Below are positions 25,558 to 36,200 of a stretch of 59,158 nucleotides of DNA, one piece after another. Positions within the stretch are counted from its first letter, which is position 1. Every line of letters starts with the position of its first letter. The position numbers and the translations under genes are program-made. A model generated the notes under the pieces. It was not told the DNA's origin. It ran no database searches and saw nothing but the letters and a program-made list of their open reading frames with translations. The DNA is from Chromobacterium vaccinii (GTDB lineage: Bacteria; Pseudomonadota; Gammaproteobacteria; Burkholderiales; Chromobacteriaceae), in NCBI RefSeq assembly GCF_000971335.1, contig NZ_JZJL01000031.1, positions 1-59,158 of the forward strand, in the 5' to 3' direction.

Positions 25558-27012
25558 TCAGCTATCCGCGACAGCCTCGCGCTGGGCGGGGAAATACAGC
25601 TCGGCGCACAAGCCGCCCAGCGGGTGATTGAACAGAAGAATGTCGCCATGGTGTTCGCGCGCGATGGCTCGGGCGATCGCCAGCCCCAGCCCGCTGCCGC
25701 CGGTATGCTTGGCTCGGGAGTGCTCCAGCCTCACATAGGGCTCGAATACCCGCTCGAGATCATCCTCGGCGATGCCTGGGCCATGATCGCGCACCATGAT
25801 CTTCACCCTGCCGGCATGCTCGCGCAGCGATACTTCCACGACGCCGCCGCCATAACGGCGGGCATTCTCCAGCAGGTTGGCGATGCAGCGGCGCAAGGCC
25901 TGCGGCCGGGCGTACAGCGGCTTCACCGCCTCAGTCCTGCACGCCACTTCGGCGCCCAACGCCTCCACGTCCTCGACCACGCCCTCCAGCAAGGCGCCGA
26001 CATTGAGCAGCACCGTGCTTTCATTGCCCTGCCCCATCCGCAGATAGGCCAGCGTGTCGCCTATCAGCTGATCCATCTCGACCAGGTCGCGCTCTATCGC
26101 CTGGCGCGCGCTTCCCTCCTCCAGCTGCTCCAGCCTCAGCCGGACGCGGGTGATGGGCAGGCGAAGATCGTGCGACACGCCTGCCAGCATCTGGCTGCGC
26201 GTCTGCAGATAACGCTGCAGCTCCTGTTGCATCCGGTTGAAAGCCCGGGAAGCGTTGACCACTTCCTGGGTGCCGGTTTCAGGCAAGGGCGGCTGGTTGA
26301 GGTTGGCCGCCAGCCCGGTCGCGGCCTGGGAAAACAGCGCCAGCGGCCGCGTCAGGCGGCGCACCGCCCAGGCGGAAGCCATGGCCACCACCAGCGCCAC
26401 CAGCAGCAGCCAGGCGGTCACCCGCCACGGCGTTTCCGCCGCGCTGGATATCTGGCCGATGCGGAAGGTCACCACGGTGCCGTCCTTAAGCTGCGCCTGC
26501 ACCGTGGCCATCTGGATCTTGAACTCCGGTCCGCCCTCGCCCAGCTTGTTGGGAAAAGCCTGCACCCAGAACTGCTTGCCCGGCGTGAACACGTGCCGGC
26601 CCGGCTCGACGAAGGGACGCAGCAAATCTTCCGCGGCATCGGGAGAGTCGTCGCGGAAGGACAGCACCTGCAGACGGAACGGAGAGCCAAGATCGTCCTG
26701 GATCAGTTCGCGCAGCTTGCCGGCTTCCGGCAGGCTGGTCTTGCCCCCGACCCGCCAGGGCTGGTCGAGCAGCACCTGGGCATTGGGAGAAGTCAGCGCG
26801 CCGGCCAGCTTGGGCCGGCTGGCGGCGGCGGTTTCGTCCAGCAGATTGATCATGTCCGCCAGGTGCTGCGCCACGTACTCGGCGCGCAGGGTGCGACTGA
26901 GCCGCTCGCGGTCGGTCAGCACCAGCGCGATGCCGACCACGTTGGCCAACAGCACGCTGGTCAGCAGCGTCAGCAGCAGTTGGCCATACAGGGTGCGAGG
27001 CAAGCGCCTCAT
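25558..27012 (-). CDS. EnvZ-type sensor histidine kinase
   Basis: A 484-aa inner-membrane kinase. The first transmembrane helix is near residues 8-30 (LYGQLLLTLLTSVLLANVVGIALVL), followed by a periplasmic domain of about 150 residues. The second helix is VTAWLLLVALVVAMASAWAV, then a HAMP linker. The dimerisation/phosphoacceptor helix has H at about 280 (GVSHDLRLPITRVRLRLEQL). The ATPase domain has N (NLLENARRYG), G1 (DHGPGIAEDD) and G2 (GGSGLGLAIA) boxes. The start overlaps the stop of the response regulator gene (ATGA at 27009-27012), so both are translated together. The signal is unknown. Confidence 0.9.
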   Translation of the reverse strand: MRRLPRTLYGQLLLTLLTSVLLANVVGIALVLTDRERLSRTLRAEYVAQHLADMINLLDETAAASRPKLAGALTSPNAQVLLDQPWRVGGKTSLPEAGKLRELIQDDLGSPFRLQVLSFRDDSPDAAEDLLRPFVEPGRHVFTPGKQFWVQAFPNKLGEGGPEFKIQMATVQAQLKDGTVVTFRIGQISSAAETPWRVTAWLLLVALVVAMASAWAVRRLTRPLALFSQAATGLAANLNQPPLPETGTQEVVNASRAFNRMQQELQRYLQTRSQMLAGVSHDLRLPITRVRLRLEQLEEGSARQAIERDLVEMDQLIGDTLAYLRMGQGNESTVLLNVGALLEGVVEDVEALGAEVACRTEAVKPLYARPQALRRCIANLLENARRYGGGVVEVSLREHAGRVKIMVRDHGPGIAEDDLERVFEPYVRLEHSRAKHTGGSGLGLAIARAIAREHHGDILLFNHPLGGLCAELYFPAQREAVADS

Positions 27013-27722
27013 CTCACCGGCACCACCTCGCAAGCCAGCATGTAGCCGCCGCTGCGTATGGTCTTGATCAGCAGCGGTTCGCGGGCGTCGTCGCCCAGGC
27101 GGCGGCGCAAGCGGCCTATCATCACGTCGACGGTGCGGTCGAAGGGGCCGGCTTCCTTGCCGTTCATCGCCTCCATCAGCTGGTCGCGCGACATCACGCG
27201 CTGCGAATTCTCGGCCAAAGCCTGCATCAGCTTGAACTCGCCGCCGGACAGCGGCGTCACCACGCCGCCGCCGTCGACCAGATGCTGGGCGCCCAGCTCC
27301 AGCCGCCAGTCGCCGAACTGCAGCGCGCGCAGCGCGCTGTTGTTGCGGCGCTCTTCCACCCGACGCAGGATGCTGCGCACGCGGGCGAGCAATTCGCGCG
27401 GGTTGAACGGCTTGGGCAGGTAATCGTCGGCCCCCATTTCCAGGCCGATGATGCGGTCCAGTTCGTCGCCGCGCGCCGTCAGCATCAGGATCGGCATATT
27501 GGAGCGGGAGCGCAGGTCGCGGCACAGTTTCAGGCCGTCCTCGCCCGGCAACATCAGATCCAGAATCAGGATGTCGAACGACTGCTCGGCCAAGGCGCGG
27601 TTCATCGCCTCGCCATCGCCCACCGCCGAGACAACCATGTCCTGGCGGCTCAGGTAATCGCTAAGCAGATCGCGCAGATCCGGATCGTCATCGACAATAA
27701 GCACGCGGGAAGCTTGAGACAT
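27009..27722 (-). CDS. OmpR-family response regulator
   Basis: A 237-aa regulator. The receiver domain has the acidic pair DDD at 11-13, the phosphorylated D55 (LILDLMLPG), T83 region (LTARGD) and K near 105 (LPKPFN). A winged-helix OmpR/PhoB DNA-binding domain occupies about 135-235, with DVMIGRLRRRLGDD and IKTIRSGGYML as recognition-helix and wing signatures. It heads the operon with the EnvZ-like kinase. The closeness to a porin suggests osmotic or envelope control, which is inference. Confidence 0.93.
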   Translation of the reverse strand: MSQASRVLIVDDDPDLRDLLSDYLSRQDMVVSAVGDGEAMNRALAEQSFDILILDLMLPGEDGLKLCRDLRSRSNMPILMLTARGDELDRIIGLEMGADDYLPKPFNPRELLARVRSILRRVEERRNNSALRALQFGDWRLELGAQHLVDGGGVVTPLSGGEFKLMQALAENSQRVMSRDQLMEAMNGKEAGPFDRTVDVMIGRLRRRLGDDAREPLLIKTIRSGGYMLACEVVPVR

Positions 27723-27781
27723 CGGCAGTTCCTAAGGTATCGGGAGTTAATCACGAAGGTGTCGCCTGCAAGCGCGACAAC

Positions 27782-27812
27782 AGCGCGGGCGCCGTGTTTG
27801 GGCGCCCGCGCT
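27782..27812 (-). terminator. Hairpin after terC
   Basis: A perfect 12-bp stem (27782-27793 with 27801-27812) with a 7-nt loop follows the terC stop. The T run is poor, so termination is likely but not certain. Confidence 0.55.
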
Positions 27813-27836
27813 CTCAGGGTTGGAGTGACGAAGGTT

Positions 27837-28835
27837 TCAATTGGTTCCGCTGTGCGGTTCCTGCCGGGTTCGATGCCAGGAATAGCCGATGCCGCCTGCC
27901 AGCAGGGACACCGTCGCCAGCAGCGACCAGGCGGTGGGTAGCTTGAAGGCCACCAGGCCCGCGTCGTGCAGGTAGACCAACCCCACTTTGACGCCGATCA
28001 GCACCAGCACCAGCGCCAGCGCGTACTTCAGATAATGGAAACGGTGCACCATGGCCGCCAGCGCGAAATACAGCGCGCGCAGGCCCAGAATCGCGAAGAT
28101 GTTGGAGGTGTAGACCAGGAACGGATCCTGGGTGACCGCGAAGATGGCCGGGATGCTGTCCACCGCGAACACCAGGTCGGCCGACTCCACCAGAATCAGC
28201 GTCAGCAGCAGCGGCGTCGCCCACCATCCCTTGCCCAGGCCGTGGCGCTCGCCGCGCACCAGGAAGGCGTTGCCGTGCAGTTCCGGCGTCAGCCGCATCC
28301 GGCGGCGCAGCCACTGGTAGAACTTCTGCTCGGTGAGCGGCGTGGCTTCCTCGTCGCCGGAGAACAGCATTTTCAGGCCGGCCCACAGCAAGAAGATGCC
28401 GAACAGCAGCAGCACCCACTGGAACTCGGCCACCAGCGCGGCGCCGGCGCCTATCATCAGCGCCCGCATCAGGATGGCGCCCAGAATGCCCCAGAACAGC
28501 ACCCGGTGCTGAAGCGCTCGCGGCACCGCCATGCTGCCGAAGATCAGCGAGATCACGAACACATTGTCCAGCGACAGCGACTTCTCCAGCAGATAGCCGG
28601 TGAAGTACTGCACGCCGGCGTCGGCGCCGCGATACCACCACACCCAGCCGCCGAAGGCCAGGCCTATGCCTATATAAAACGCCGACAGCTTCAGGCTGTC
28701 GCGCACGCCGATCTCGCGGCCATCCTTCTGCAGGATGCCAAGATCGAACGCCAGCAACGCCAGCACTCCGGCCAGGAAAGCCAGCCAGGTCCACAGCGGA
28801 TAACCCAGCGCGGGGGCGGTCAGAAAATCGATCAC
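27837..28835 (-). CDS. TerC/Alx-family integral membrane protein
   Basis: A 332-aa protein with about nine hydrophobic segments. It has the TerC signatures EKSLSLDNVFVISLIF and VESADLVFAVDSIPAIFAVTQDPFLVYTSNIFAILGLRALYF, whose acidic residues probably bind metal. E. coli Alx exports manganese and relatives act in tellurite resistance or metal loading of secreted proteins. The specific role here is not determinable. I see no room for a yybP-ykoY riboswitch in the 54 bp between it and htpX. Confidence 0.88.
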   Translation of the reverse strand: MIDFLTAPALGYPLWTWLAFLAGVLALLAFDLGILQKDGREIGVRDSLKLSAFYIGIGLAFGGWVWWYRGADAGVQYFTGYLLEKSLSLDNVFVISLIFGSMAVPRALQHRVLFWGILGAILMRALMIGAGAALVAEFQWVLLLFGIFLLWAGLKMLFSGDEEATPLTEQKFYQWLRRRMRLTPELHGNAFLVRGERHGLGKGWWATPLLLTLILVESADLVFAVDSIPAIFAVTQDPFLVYTSNIFAILGLRALYFALAAMVHRFHYLKYALALVLVLIGVKVGLVYLHDAGLVAFKLPTAWSLLATVSLLAGGIGYSWHRTRQEPHSGTN

Positions 28836-28889
28836 TGCAACACTCCATTCAATCCGTCAATGCGGGCGGACAGACGCCGCCCGCGAGGG

Positions 28890-29771
28890 TCAACCGCGGC
28901 CTTCCAGCGCGGCGATGCGTTCTTCCATGCTCGGATGGGTGGCGAGCAGGCCCAGCAGGCCGCGGCCGCCGGCGATGCCGGAGGCGGCCATGCTCTTGGG
29001 CAGGCCATCGGCCTCGATGCCGCCCAGGCGGCGCAGCGCGTTGGCCATCGGCCGCGGCGAACCCAGCAGCTCGGCGGCGCCGGCATCGGCGCGGAACTCG
29101 CGCTGGCGCGAGAAGTACATCACCACCACGGAAGCCAGGATGCCGAACACGATCTCGCACACGATCACCGTGACGAAGTAGCCGATGCCGGTGCCGGCGG
29201 AGCTGTTTTCCTCATCGCGTTTCAGCCAGCTGTCCACCAGATAGCCGACCACCCGCGCCAGGAAAAACACGAAGGTGTTGACCACGCCCTGGATCAGCGT
29301 CAGCGTCACCATGTCGCCGTTGCGGATGTGGGCGATCTCGTGCGCCAGCACCGCTTCCACTTCTTCCTCGTTCATATTGGCCAGCAGGCCGGTGGACACC
29401 GCCACCAGCGAGTTGGAGCGGCTGGGACCAGTGGCGAAAGCGTTGGGCTCGCCCTCGTACACCGCCACCTCGGGCATCGGCAGGCCGGCGCGGTCGGCCA
29501 GCTTGCGCACGGTGTTCAGCAGCCAGGCCTCGGTCTGGCCGGACGGCTGCGTGATCACCCGCGCGCCGGTGCTCCACTTGGCCATGGTCTTGGACAAGGC
29601 CAGAGAAATGAAGGCGCCGCCGAAACCCAGCACCGCCGAGAACATCAGCAGCATGCCCAGATTCAGCCCGCCGGAAGTGACGAAGCGGTCCAGCCCCAAA
29701 AGACGGACGCTCACGCTCAGCACCAGCATCACGGCGATGTTGGTCACAATCAGCAAAATCACCCGTTTCAT
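28890..29771 (-). CDS. htpX: Membrane-bound zinc protease HtpX
   Basis: A 293-aa M48B metalloprotease of the inner membrane that degrades misfolded membrane proteins. Two N-terminal transmembrane helices ([19 protein letters not shown] and [16 protein letters not shown]) precede the zinc site HEIAH at 144-148. Two further hydrophobic helices follow, then the third-ligand glutamate region ([14 protein letters not shown]). Length matches E. coli HtpX. It is divergent from the NhaR-like gene and may be cotranscribed with terC downstream. Confidence 0.95.
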   Translation of the reverse strand: MKRVILLIVTNIAVMLVLSVSVRLLGLDRFVTSGGLNLGMLLMFSAVLGFGGAFISLALSKTMAKWSTGARVITQPSGQTEAWLLNTVRKLADRAGLPMPEVAVYEGEPNAFATGPSRSNSLVAVSTGLLANMNEEEVEAVLAHEIAHIRNGDMVTLTLIQGVVNTFVFFLARVVGYLVDSWLKRDEENSSAGTGIGYFVTVIVCEIVFGILASVVVMYFSRQREFRADAGAAELLGSPRPMANALRRLGGIEADGLPKSMAASGIAGGRGLLGLLATHPSMEERIAALEGRG

Positions 29772-29903
29772 TGTTTAGTCTCCCGAAATCCATTCAATCA
29801 TCGGCCAGGACGAAGCGCTGGCCACACTGCAGTGTATGCGACAAAATGAATCGAAAAAATAAAGTAAAATCTGAACATGTATACGGTTTTTTCGAATTGA
29901 AAA

Positions 29904-30785
29904 ATGGACAAGCTCAATTACAAGCATCTGCACTATTTCTGGGCCGTCGCCCGCACCGGCAGCGTCACCCGCGCCGCCGAACAGCTGGGCATCAGCATGC
30001 AGACCGTCAGCGGCCAGATTTCCCGGCTGGAGCAGCAGCTGGGACGGTCCTTGCTCCGCCAGCAAGGGCGCGGGCTGGAACTGACCGAAGCCGGGCGCGT
30101 GGCCCAAGGCTACGCCGACCGCATCTTTCTGCTGGGCGAGGAAATGGAAGAGGCGCTGGCCGATCCCTTGCTCGACCAGACGCTGCGGCTGGCGGCCGGC
30201 ATTTCCGACGTCGTCCCCAAAGGCATCGCTAGCCGCCTGTTGCGGCCGGCGCTGCAAACCGGCAACCGCCTCCGCCTCAGTTGCGGCGAGGGGGACTTCG
30301 ACGAGCTGATCGGCGAATTGGGCCGGCACCGGCTGGATCTGGTGCTGGCGGACCGGCCGGTGGCCAGCAGCGAGCAGCAACAATTCCAGTCCTGGCCGCT
30401 GCTGAGCTGCCCGGTGCAGCTGCTGGCCGCGCCGGCGCTGCACGCCAGCCGTCTGGCAGGCTTCCCAGCCAGCCTGGAGCAAGCGCCGCTATTGCTGCCC
30501 AGCCGCGACAACGTGCTGCGCAGGCAACTGGAGCATTGGTTCGAGGCAAACGGTTTGCGGCCCGACGTTGTCGGCGAATTCGACGACCATGCGTTAATGG
30601 AGACATTCGCCCGCCAGGGAATGGGACTGCTGCCCGCCCCCGTCTCGCCCGACGGGGAGGCCGACCATCCCGGCCTGCTGTCCTTGGGCGCGCTGGACGG
30701 CGTATCGGAGCACTACTACGTCACCGCCAGCCGACGCAAATTGCAGCACCCCGCCCTGCAAGCCATTCTGCAGGCCTGGAGCTGA
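29904..30785 (+). CDS. nhaR: LysR-family regulator, NhaR-like
   Basis: A 293-aa LysR-type regulator. The N-terminal helix-turn-helix (LNYKHLHYFWAVARTGSVTRAAEQLGISMQTVSGQISRLEQQLG) closely matches NhaR, which activates the sodium/proton antiporter gene nhaA in E. coli. An effector-binding domain of about 200 residues follows. No nhaA lies nearby, so the target is open. It is divergent from htpX across 132 bp, which may hold a shared control site. Confidence 0.8.
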   Translation: MDKLNYKHLHYFWAVARTGSVTRAAEQLGISMQTVSGQISRLEQQLGRSLLRQQGRGLELTEAGRVAQGYADRIFLLGEEMEEALADPLLDQTLRLAAGISDVVPKGIASRLLRPALQTGNRLRLSCGEGDFDELIGELGRHRLDLVLADRPVASSEQQQFQSWPLLSCPVQLLAAPALHASRLAGFPASLEQAPLLLPSRDNVLRRQLEHWFEANGLRPDVVGEFDDHALMETFARQGMGLLPAPVSPDGEADHPGLLSLGALDGVSEHYYVTASRRKLQHPALQAILQAWS

Positions 30786-30922
30786 GCTTGTGCCATGCAG
30801 GCGACAGGCGGCCTCGAGAGACGGACCGGCGGCGCCGGCGATGATTCCACCCAAGATAGTCTTGGCCGATAATGGTTCGAAGCACTTCGCCGGCGCGGCC
30901 GCCGGGCAACAGATCGAGCATC

Positions 30923-31480
30923 ATGGACAAGCAACAAGCTTTCACCCTGCCTGAGTTGTTGATCGTCATGGCCTTGCTGGCCATCGTCCTCGCATTCGCC
31001 GTGCCGGCCTACCAAAGCGCCGTGTCAGCCAACGCGGTGATGTCCGAGAGCAATAATCTGTACGGCGACATCCTGGCCGCCCGCAACGAGGCGCTCAAGC
31101 GCGGCCAGACCGTGCTGGTCTGCCCTTCCGCCGACGGCGCCAACTGCAACGCCAGCGCGCCCGGCAACACCAGCTGGGCCGGCGGCTGGATCGTGCTGCA
31201 GGCGGCCGGGGGAAACTGCACCGACACCAGCGGCACCGTACTGCGCAGGCAGCAGGCCTTCGCCAGCGGCGACAGCGCCAGCTCCAACAACAGCGCCTAT
31301 CCTTATCTATGCTTCAACCGCATGGGTTATGCGCCGTCCAGCAACGATGGCATGATCACGTTCAATACCTCCGGCAACCAGGCCAGCAGCCGGCGCTGCG
31401 TGGCGCTGGCCGCGGTGGGCCATCCTCAGGTGCTGACCAGCGGCCAGACCGACAGCACGGGACAATACACATGCCCATGA
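30923..31480 (+). CDS. fimT: FimT/FimU-type minor pilin (GspH family)
   Basis: A 185-aa type IV minor pilin that helps prime pilus assembly. The class III signal is short: MDKQQAFTLPELLIVMALLAIVLAFAVPAYQS. The residue before the cleaved bond is alanine, where prepilin peptidase normally finds glycine, while E5 of the mature protein is kept. A GspH domain with RNEALKRGQTVLVC and paired cysteines follows. The frame is open to 30872, but the ATG at 30923 starts directly at the signal. It heads a six-gene operon and overlaps pilV by an ATGA. Confidence 0.85.
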   Translation: MDKQQAFTLPELLIVMALLAIVLAFAVPAYQSAVSANAVMSESNNLYGDILAARNEALKRGQTVLVCPSADGANCNASAPGNTSWAGGWIVLQAAGGNCTDTSGTVLRRQQAFASGDSASSNNSAYPYLCFNRMGYAPSSNDGMITFNTSGNQASSRRCVALAAVGHPQVLTSGQTDSTGQYTCP

Positions 31481-32007
31481 AAACACCCGGCCAAAACGGT
31501 TTCAGCATGCTGGAAGTGCTCGTGGCGCTGATCGTGATCTCGCTTGGCCTGCTCGGCATCGCCGGCATGCAAGCCGCCGCGATCAACAGCACCAGCATCG
31601 CCCGCAGCCGCAGCCTGGGCGCCATCGCCGCCGAAAGCATGGCCGCGGCGATGCACGCCAACTCCGCCTACTGGGGCGCGCTGAGCGCCAGCGGCAGCTG
31701 GAGCGTCAGCGCCTCCGGCGCCATCAGCGGCTCCCCTGCCCTGAGCCAGGCGGTGGACTGCTCCGCCTCCGGCACCACCTGCAGCGCCGCCAACGTGGCC
31801 GGCTACGACGCCGCCCAGTGGGGCAACGGCACGATCAGCGCCCTGCCGGGCGGCAGCGGCCAGATAGCCTGCAACCCAGCCACTACCTACACGCCGGTCG
31901 CCTGCACCATTACCGTGTACTGGCTGGAAAAAAACCGCTCGGTCAACGCCGTTTCCATGGCCGCCGGCACCGCCAGCCAGAGCTACCAGATGGTGGTGGT
32001 GCCATGA
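31477..32007 (+). CDS. pilV: Minor pilin PilV
   Basis: A 176-aa minor pilin. The prepilin signal MKTPGQNG/FSMLEVLVALIVISLGLLGIAGMQ has the canonical G-F cleavage site, E5 and the PilV-typical LGLLGIAGMQ helix. A cysteine-bearing C-terminal domain follows. It forms part of the tip-priming complex with FimT, PilW, PilX and PilY1. The gene overlaps both neighbours by 4 bp. Confidence 0.9.
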   Translation: MKTPGQNGFSMLEVLVALIVISLGLLGIAGMQAAAINSTSIARSRSLGAIAAESMAAAMHANSAYWGALSASGSWSVSASGAISGSPALSQAVDCSASGTTCSAANVAGYDAAQWGNGTISALPGGSGQIACNPATTYTPVACTITVYWLEKNRSVNAVSMAAGTASQSYQMVVVP

Positions 32008-32693
32008 GCGTGCGTCGGCAGCGCGGCGGCGGCCTGATCGAGGTGATGGTGGCCATCGCCATCGGCCTGTTCCTGCTCAGCGTGCTGACGCTGATCTTCA
32101 CCTCCGCCCGGCTGACCAAGACCAGCCAATCCGGCCTGGCTCAACTACAAGACAATCAGCGCACGGCGATGACCCTGATCAGCAGCATCGCGCAGTCCGC
32201 CGGCTACTATCCCAACCCGCAGCTCCAGACCGCGGCGCAAGCGCTGCCGGCCGCAAGCGGCTTCGCCGCCGGACAATCGATCACCGGCACGTCGGGGGGC
32301 TCGGGCGCGTCGGACACGCTGAGCATGCGCTTCGCCACCCTGTCCGGCGACACCGTGCTCAACTGCAACGGCTCCAGCAACACCAGCGGAAGCGGCCAGA
32401 TCTACATCAACCAGTTTTCCGTCAACGGCTCAAACCAGCTCGCCTGCGCCGTCAACGGCGGAACCGCCCAGGTGCTGGTGGACGGCGTCAGCAAAATGAC
32501 TGTGCTATACGGCGTTGACTCCGCCAACAGCGGCTCCATCACCCATTACTATCCGGCCTCCGGCATTCCTTCCGGCGCCACCGTGCGCTCGGTATGGGTG
32601 ACGCTGACCATGGTCAATCCCCTGGCCAGCCAGCCTGGCCAGCCGGCCACGGTGAAGATGTCCTGGCTCACCGGCCTGATGAACCAGCTATGA
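32004..32693 (+). CDS. pilW: Minor pilin PilW
   Basis: A 229-aa minor pilin of the PilW family. The signal reads MSVRRQRGGGLIEVMVAIAIGLFLLSVLTLIF. To place glutamate at position 5 the cut must fall after the first glycine, giving a mature protein that starts with glycine rather than phenylalanine. The SARLTKTSQSGLAQLQDNQRTAM segment after the helix is typical. Overlaps pilV and pilX by ATGA. Confidence 0.88.
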   Translation: MSVRRQRGGGLIEVMVAIAIGLFLLSVLTLIFTSARLTKTSQSGLAQLQDNQRTAMTLISSIAQSAGYYPNPQLQTAAQALPAASGFAAGQSITGTSGGSGASDTLSMRFATLSGDTVLNCNGSSNTSGSGQIYINQFSVNGSNQLACAVNGGTAQVLVDGVSKMTVLYGVDSANSGSITHYYPASGIPSGATVRSVWVTLTMVNPLASQPGQPATVKMSWLTGLMNQL

Positions 32694-33241
32694 CGCGCCC
32701 ATCCCCTCTCTCCCGCGCTTCCGGTCCACGCGGCTTCACGATGGTGGCGGCGCTGATGATGCTGATCGTGATCACCATCATCGGCATCGCGCTGATGCGC
32801 AGCAGCGGCCTCTTGGGCAAATTGGCCGGCAACACCCGCGAAAAGGGCCGGGCCTTCGAAGCGGCCGAAGCGACGCTGCAATACGCGGAATGGTGGCTGA
32901 ACCAGGGCGGCAACGCCGGCGCCGCCGTCAACTGCAGCAGCACCCAGACGCTGAGCGCGCTGCAGATATGCAGCAACGCGATCGCCAACCCAACTACCAA
33001 CGTACCGTGGACCACGGGCTACACCTACACTCCGCCCCTCATGACCGCCTCGGCCAATGGCGGCGGCCAAACCTATTACCAGGCTCCTCAGCTCTACATC
33101 CAGTTTCTGGGGCTGAACGCCGCCGGCACCGGCGCCGTCTACCAGCTCACAGCGATAGGCTATGGCGGCAACGCCGCGTCGGTGGCCGTGCTGCAAAGCA
33201 CCTACACGCTGTACTCCGGCACCACCAATCTGGGGAAATGA
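32690..33241 (+). CDS. pilX: Minor pilin PilX
   Basis: A 183-aa PilX-family pilin. The N-terminal PRGFTMVAALMMLIVITIIGIALMRSS has the G-F site. Position 5 is not glutamate (F-T-M-V-A), a feature shared with other PilX/GspK-like pilins that cap the fibre. GRAFEAAEATLQYAEWWL follows the helix, as usual. It overlaps pilW and pilY1. Confidence 0.88.
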   Translation: MTRPSPLSRASGPRGFTMVAALMMLIVITIIGIALMRSSGLLGKLAGNTREKGRAFEAAEATLQYAEWWLNQGGNAGAAVNCSSTQTLSALQICSNAIANPTTNVPWTTGYTYTPPLMTASANGGGQTYYQAPQLYIQFLGLNAAGTGAVYQLTAIGYGGNAASVAVLQSTYTLYSGTTNLGK

Positions 33242-36200
33242 CCATGCGACCCGATGCCCCGCGTCTTGCTCTCAGCCTGGCCGCCCTGCTGGCCTCAAGC
33301 CTGTGGCCGCAAACCGCCGGCGCGGTCACCGTCAGCGACAACTTCACCGGCGGAGGCGCCCAGCTCAACTGGCTGGTGTTCGGCGGCGCCTGCATGACCG
33401 CCGGCACCGGCTCCGGCACCATCCCGGCCTGCGGCAGCAAGGACCCCAGCGGCAACACCCAGATCGGCGGCTACGCCGGCACGCTGCCGGACACCAGCGG
33501 CAACGGCGCGCTGCGGCTGACCAACAGTTCCGGCAGCCAGTCGGGCGCCATCGTCTACAACAGCCTGTTTCCGTCCGGCAGCGGCCTGCAGGCTACCTTT
33601 ACCAGCTACACCTACGATGGCGACTCCGGCGGCAGCGCGCGCGACGGCGCCGACGGCATGAGCTTCTTCCTGCTCACCGGCATTCCGAGCGCCGTAGGCT
33701 CCTTCGGCGGCAGCCTGGGCTACAGCTGCTCCAACGTGAACTCCCCTTACAACGGCATCATCGGCGGCTACCTGGGCCTGGGCATGGACGAGTACGGCAA
33801 CTTCCCCAACGGTGGCTCCAGCAACGACAACACCTCCAGCGGACCGGGCGCCAAACCGCAAAACATCTCGCTGCGCGGCGCGGGGTCGGTGGCGGCCAGC
33901 GCGCTGGCCAGCCAGTTCGGCGGCAGCTTCAGCGCCTCCATGGTGCAAAGCGTCTGCAAGACCGGCAAATACGGCACGCAAAGCGTGCTGAACTATCCGT
34001 TCATCAGCATTCCCGGCACCAGCGGCGGCGTCTACCAGCTGCCGTCCAGCCAGCCGATGGCCAATGAATCCGCCACCAAGCGCGGCCAGGCGGTGCCGAT
34101 CAGCTACAAGCTGAAGATCACGCCGGCCAACCTTCTCAGCCTCTGGTACAGCTACAACAACGGCGCCTACGTGCCGGTGATCACCAACTACGACATCAAC
34201 AACACCTCGGTCAGCGGCCCGTTGCCCAGCCAGATCACCTTCGGCTTCGCCGCGTCCACCGGCGCCAGCCGCAACGTGCACGAAATCAGCTGCTTCCAGG
34301 CCCAGCCCTTCACCCAATCCGCCAGCTCCAGCGGCCTGAACAGCCAGCAGACCACGCTGATCCGCACCGGCACCCAGCAATACGTGGCCAGCTACCACGC
34401 GGACAACTGGTGGGGATCGCTGGCCTCCTACGCGCTGCAAGGCAATACCAGCACCGGCCAGGTCAGCGTGGCCAGCACCGCCACCTGGGATGGCTCCTGC
34501 GTGCTGACCGGCGGCAGCTGCGCCACCACCGGCGCCAGCAATATGAGCGCGCAAACCAGCCGCGCCATTCTCAGTTGGAACGGCAGCCAGGGCATCCCCT
34601 TCCAGTGGGCGAGCCTGACATCCGCGCAGCAAACCACGCTGAGCCCGGACGGCAACGGTTCGGCCCGAGTCTCCTACCTGCGCGGCGCGCGCGGCAACGA
34701 AGTCACCACGCTGGGCAGCGGCCTGTTCCGCGACCGCGACAGCGTGCTGGGCGATCTGATCAACAGCAGCCCGATCTGGGTAGGCTCGCCGCAGAACAGT
34801 TATGCGAACGTCTGGAGCGACAAGCTCTACCCATCCGCCTCGCCCGCGGAAAACGCGACCGGCGCGCAAAGCTACCCCAGCTACAAATCCGCCAACCTCA
34901 CCCGGACCAACATCGTCTACAACGGCGGCAACGACGGCATGCTGCACGGCTTCCGCAGCGGCGCCAACGACAGCAGCGGCAATTACGTGGCCACCAACAA
35001 CGATGGCCAGGAGGTGTTGGCTTACGTGCCGGCCGCGGCCCAGGCCAACACTGTCCAGTACAGCAATCCCACCTACGCCCACCAGTACTTCGTCGACGCC
35101 ACCCCGGCCGCCGACGACCTGTTCTACGGCAGCGGCTGGCACACCTGGCTGGTAGGCGGCCTGGGAGCCGGCGGCCAGGCGATGTACATGCTGGACATCA
35201 GCAATCCGGCCAATTTCTCCGAAAGCAACGCCTCCAGCCTGGTGGTGTCGGAGATCAACAGCGGCACGCTCAGCTGCGTCAACAAATCCACCTGCGGCAA
35301 CGACCTGGGCTACACCTTCGGCACGCCGGTGATCACCCGCTTCCACAATGGCCAATGGGGCGCGGTGTTCGGCAATGGCTACAACAGCGCCAACGGCCAC
35401 GCCGTCATCTTCATCATGCTGGTAGGCAGCAACGGCGCGCCCAGCTTCTACGAACTGGACACCGGCAGCGGCAGCGCCAACGACCCCTCGGGCGCCGGCG
35501 GCAAGAACGGCATCTACTACACCACGGTCGCCGACCTGGATGGAGACAACATCGCCGACTACATCTACGCCGGCGACCTGTTCGGCAACGTATGGCGTTT
35601 CGACGTCACCGGCAGCACGCCGTCCAGCTGGGCGGTCTCGCAATTCGGCAAAGTCGCCGCCTCGCCGCTGTTCACCGCCCAGTACACTTACTGCACCAGC
35701 GCGCAGATCAGCGCCGGCAGCTGCACGCCCAGCCTGCAGCCGATCACCAGCAAGCTGCTGGTGACATCCATTCCCACCGGCGGCGCCAATCCGCGGGTGC
35801 TGGTGTCGTTCGGCACCGGCCAGAAAATCCCGTTCACCACCAGTTCCGCCGACATCTACGCCGGCGGCACCCAGAGCCTGTACGGCGTCTGGGACTGGGA
35901 CATGTCGGGATGGAATACGCTGGTAGGCCAGTCCGCCTACTACAGCCAGGCCGCGCCCACCGGCGGCCTGACCGTGCGCCCGAGCAACCTCACCGCCCAG
36001 ACCGTCGCCGCATCCTACAGCTCGACGCTGGGCTCGGTGCAAGGCTACCGCGCGCTGTCCAACAACACCGTCTGCTGGCAAGGCGGCGGCGCCTGCAGTC
36101 CAAGCACCAGCAACACCAGCTACGGCTGGCTGCTCAACCTGCCCGGCAGCGGCGAGCAGGTGATCTACAACCCGGTCAGCCAGCTGGGCACCTTCACCGT

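Noticed and set aside
27837-28889. Manganese (yybP-ykoY) riboswitch before terC
   Set aside because: Only 54 bp separate terC from htpX on the same strand, too short for the element, and no matching structure is seen.
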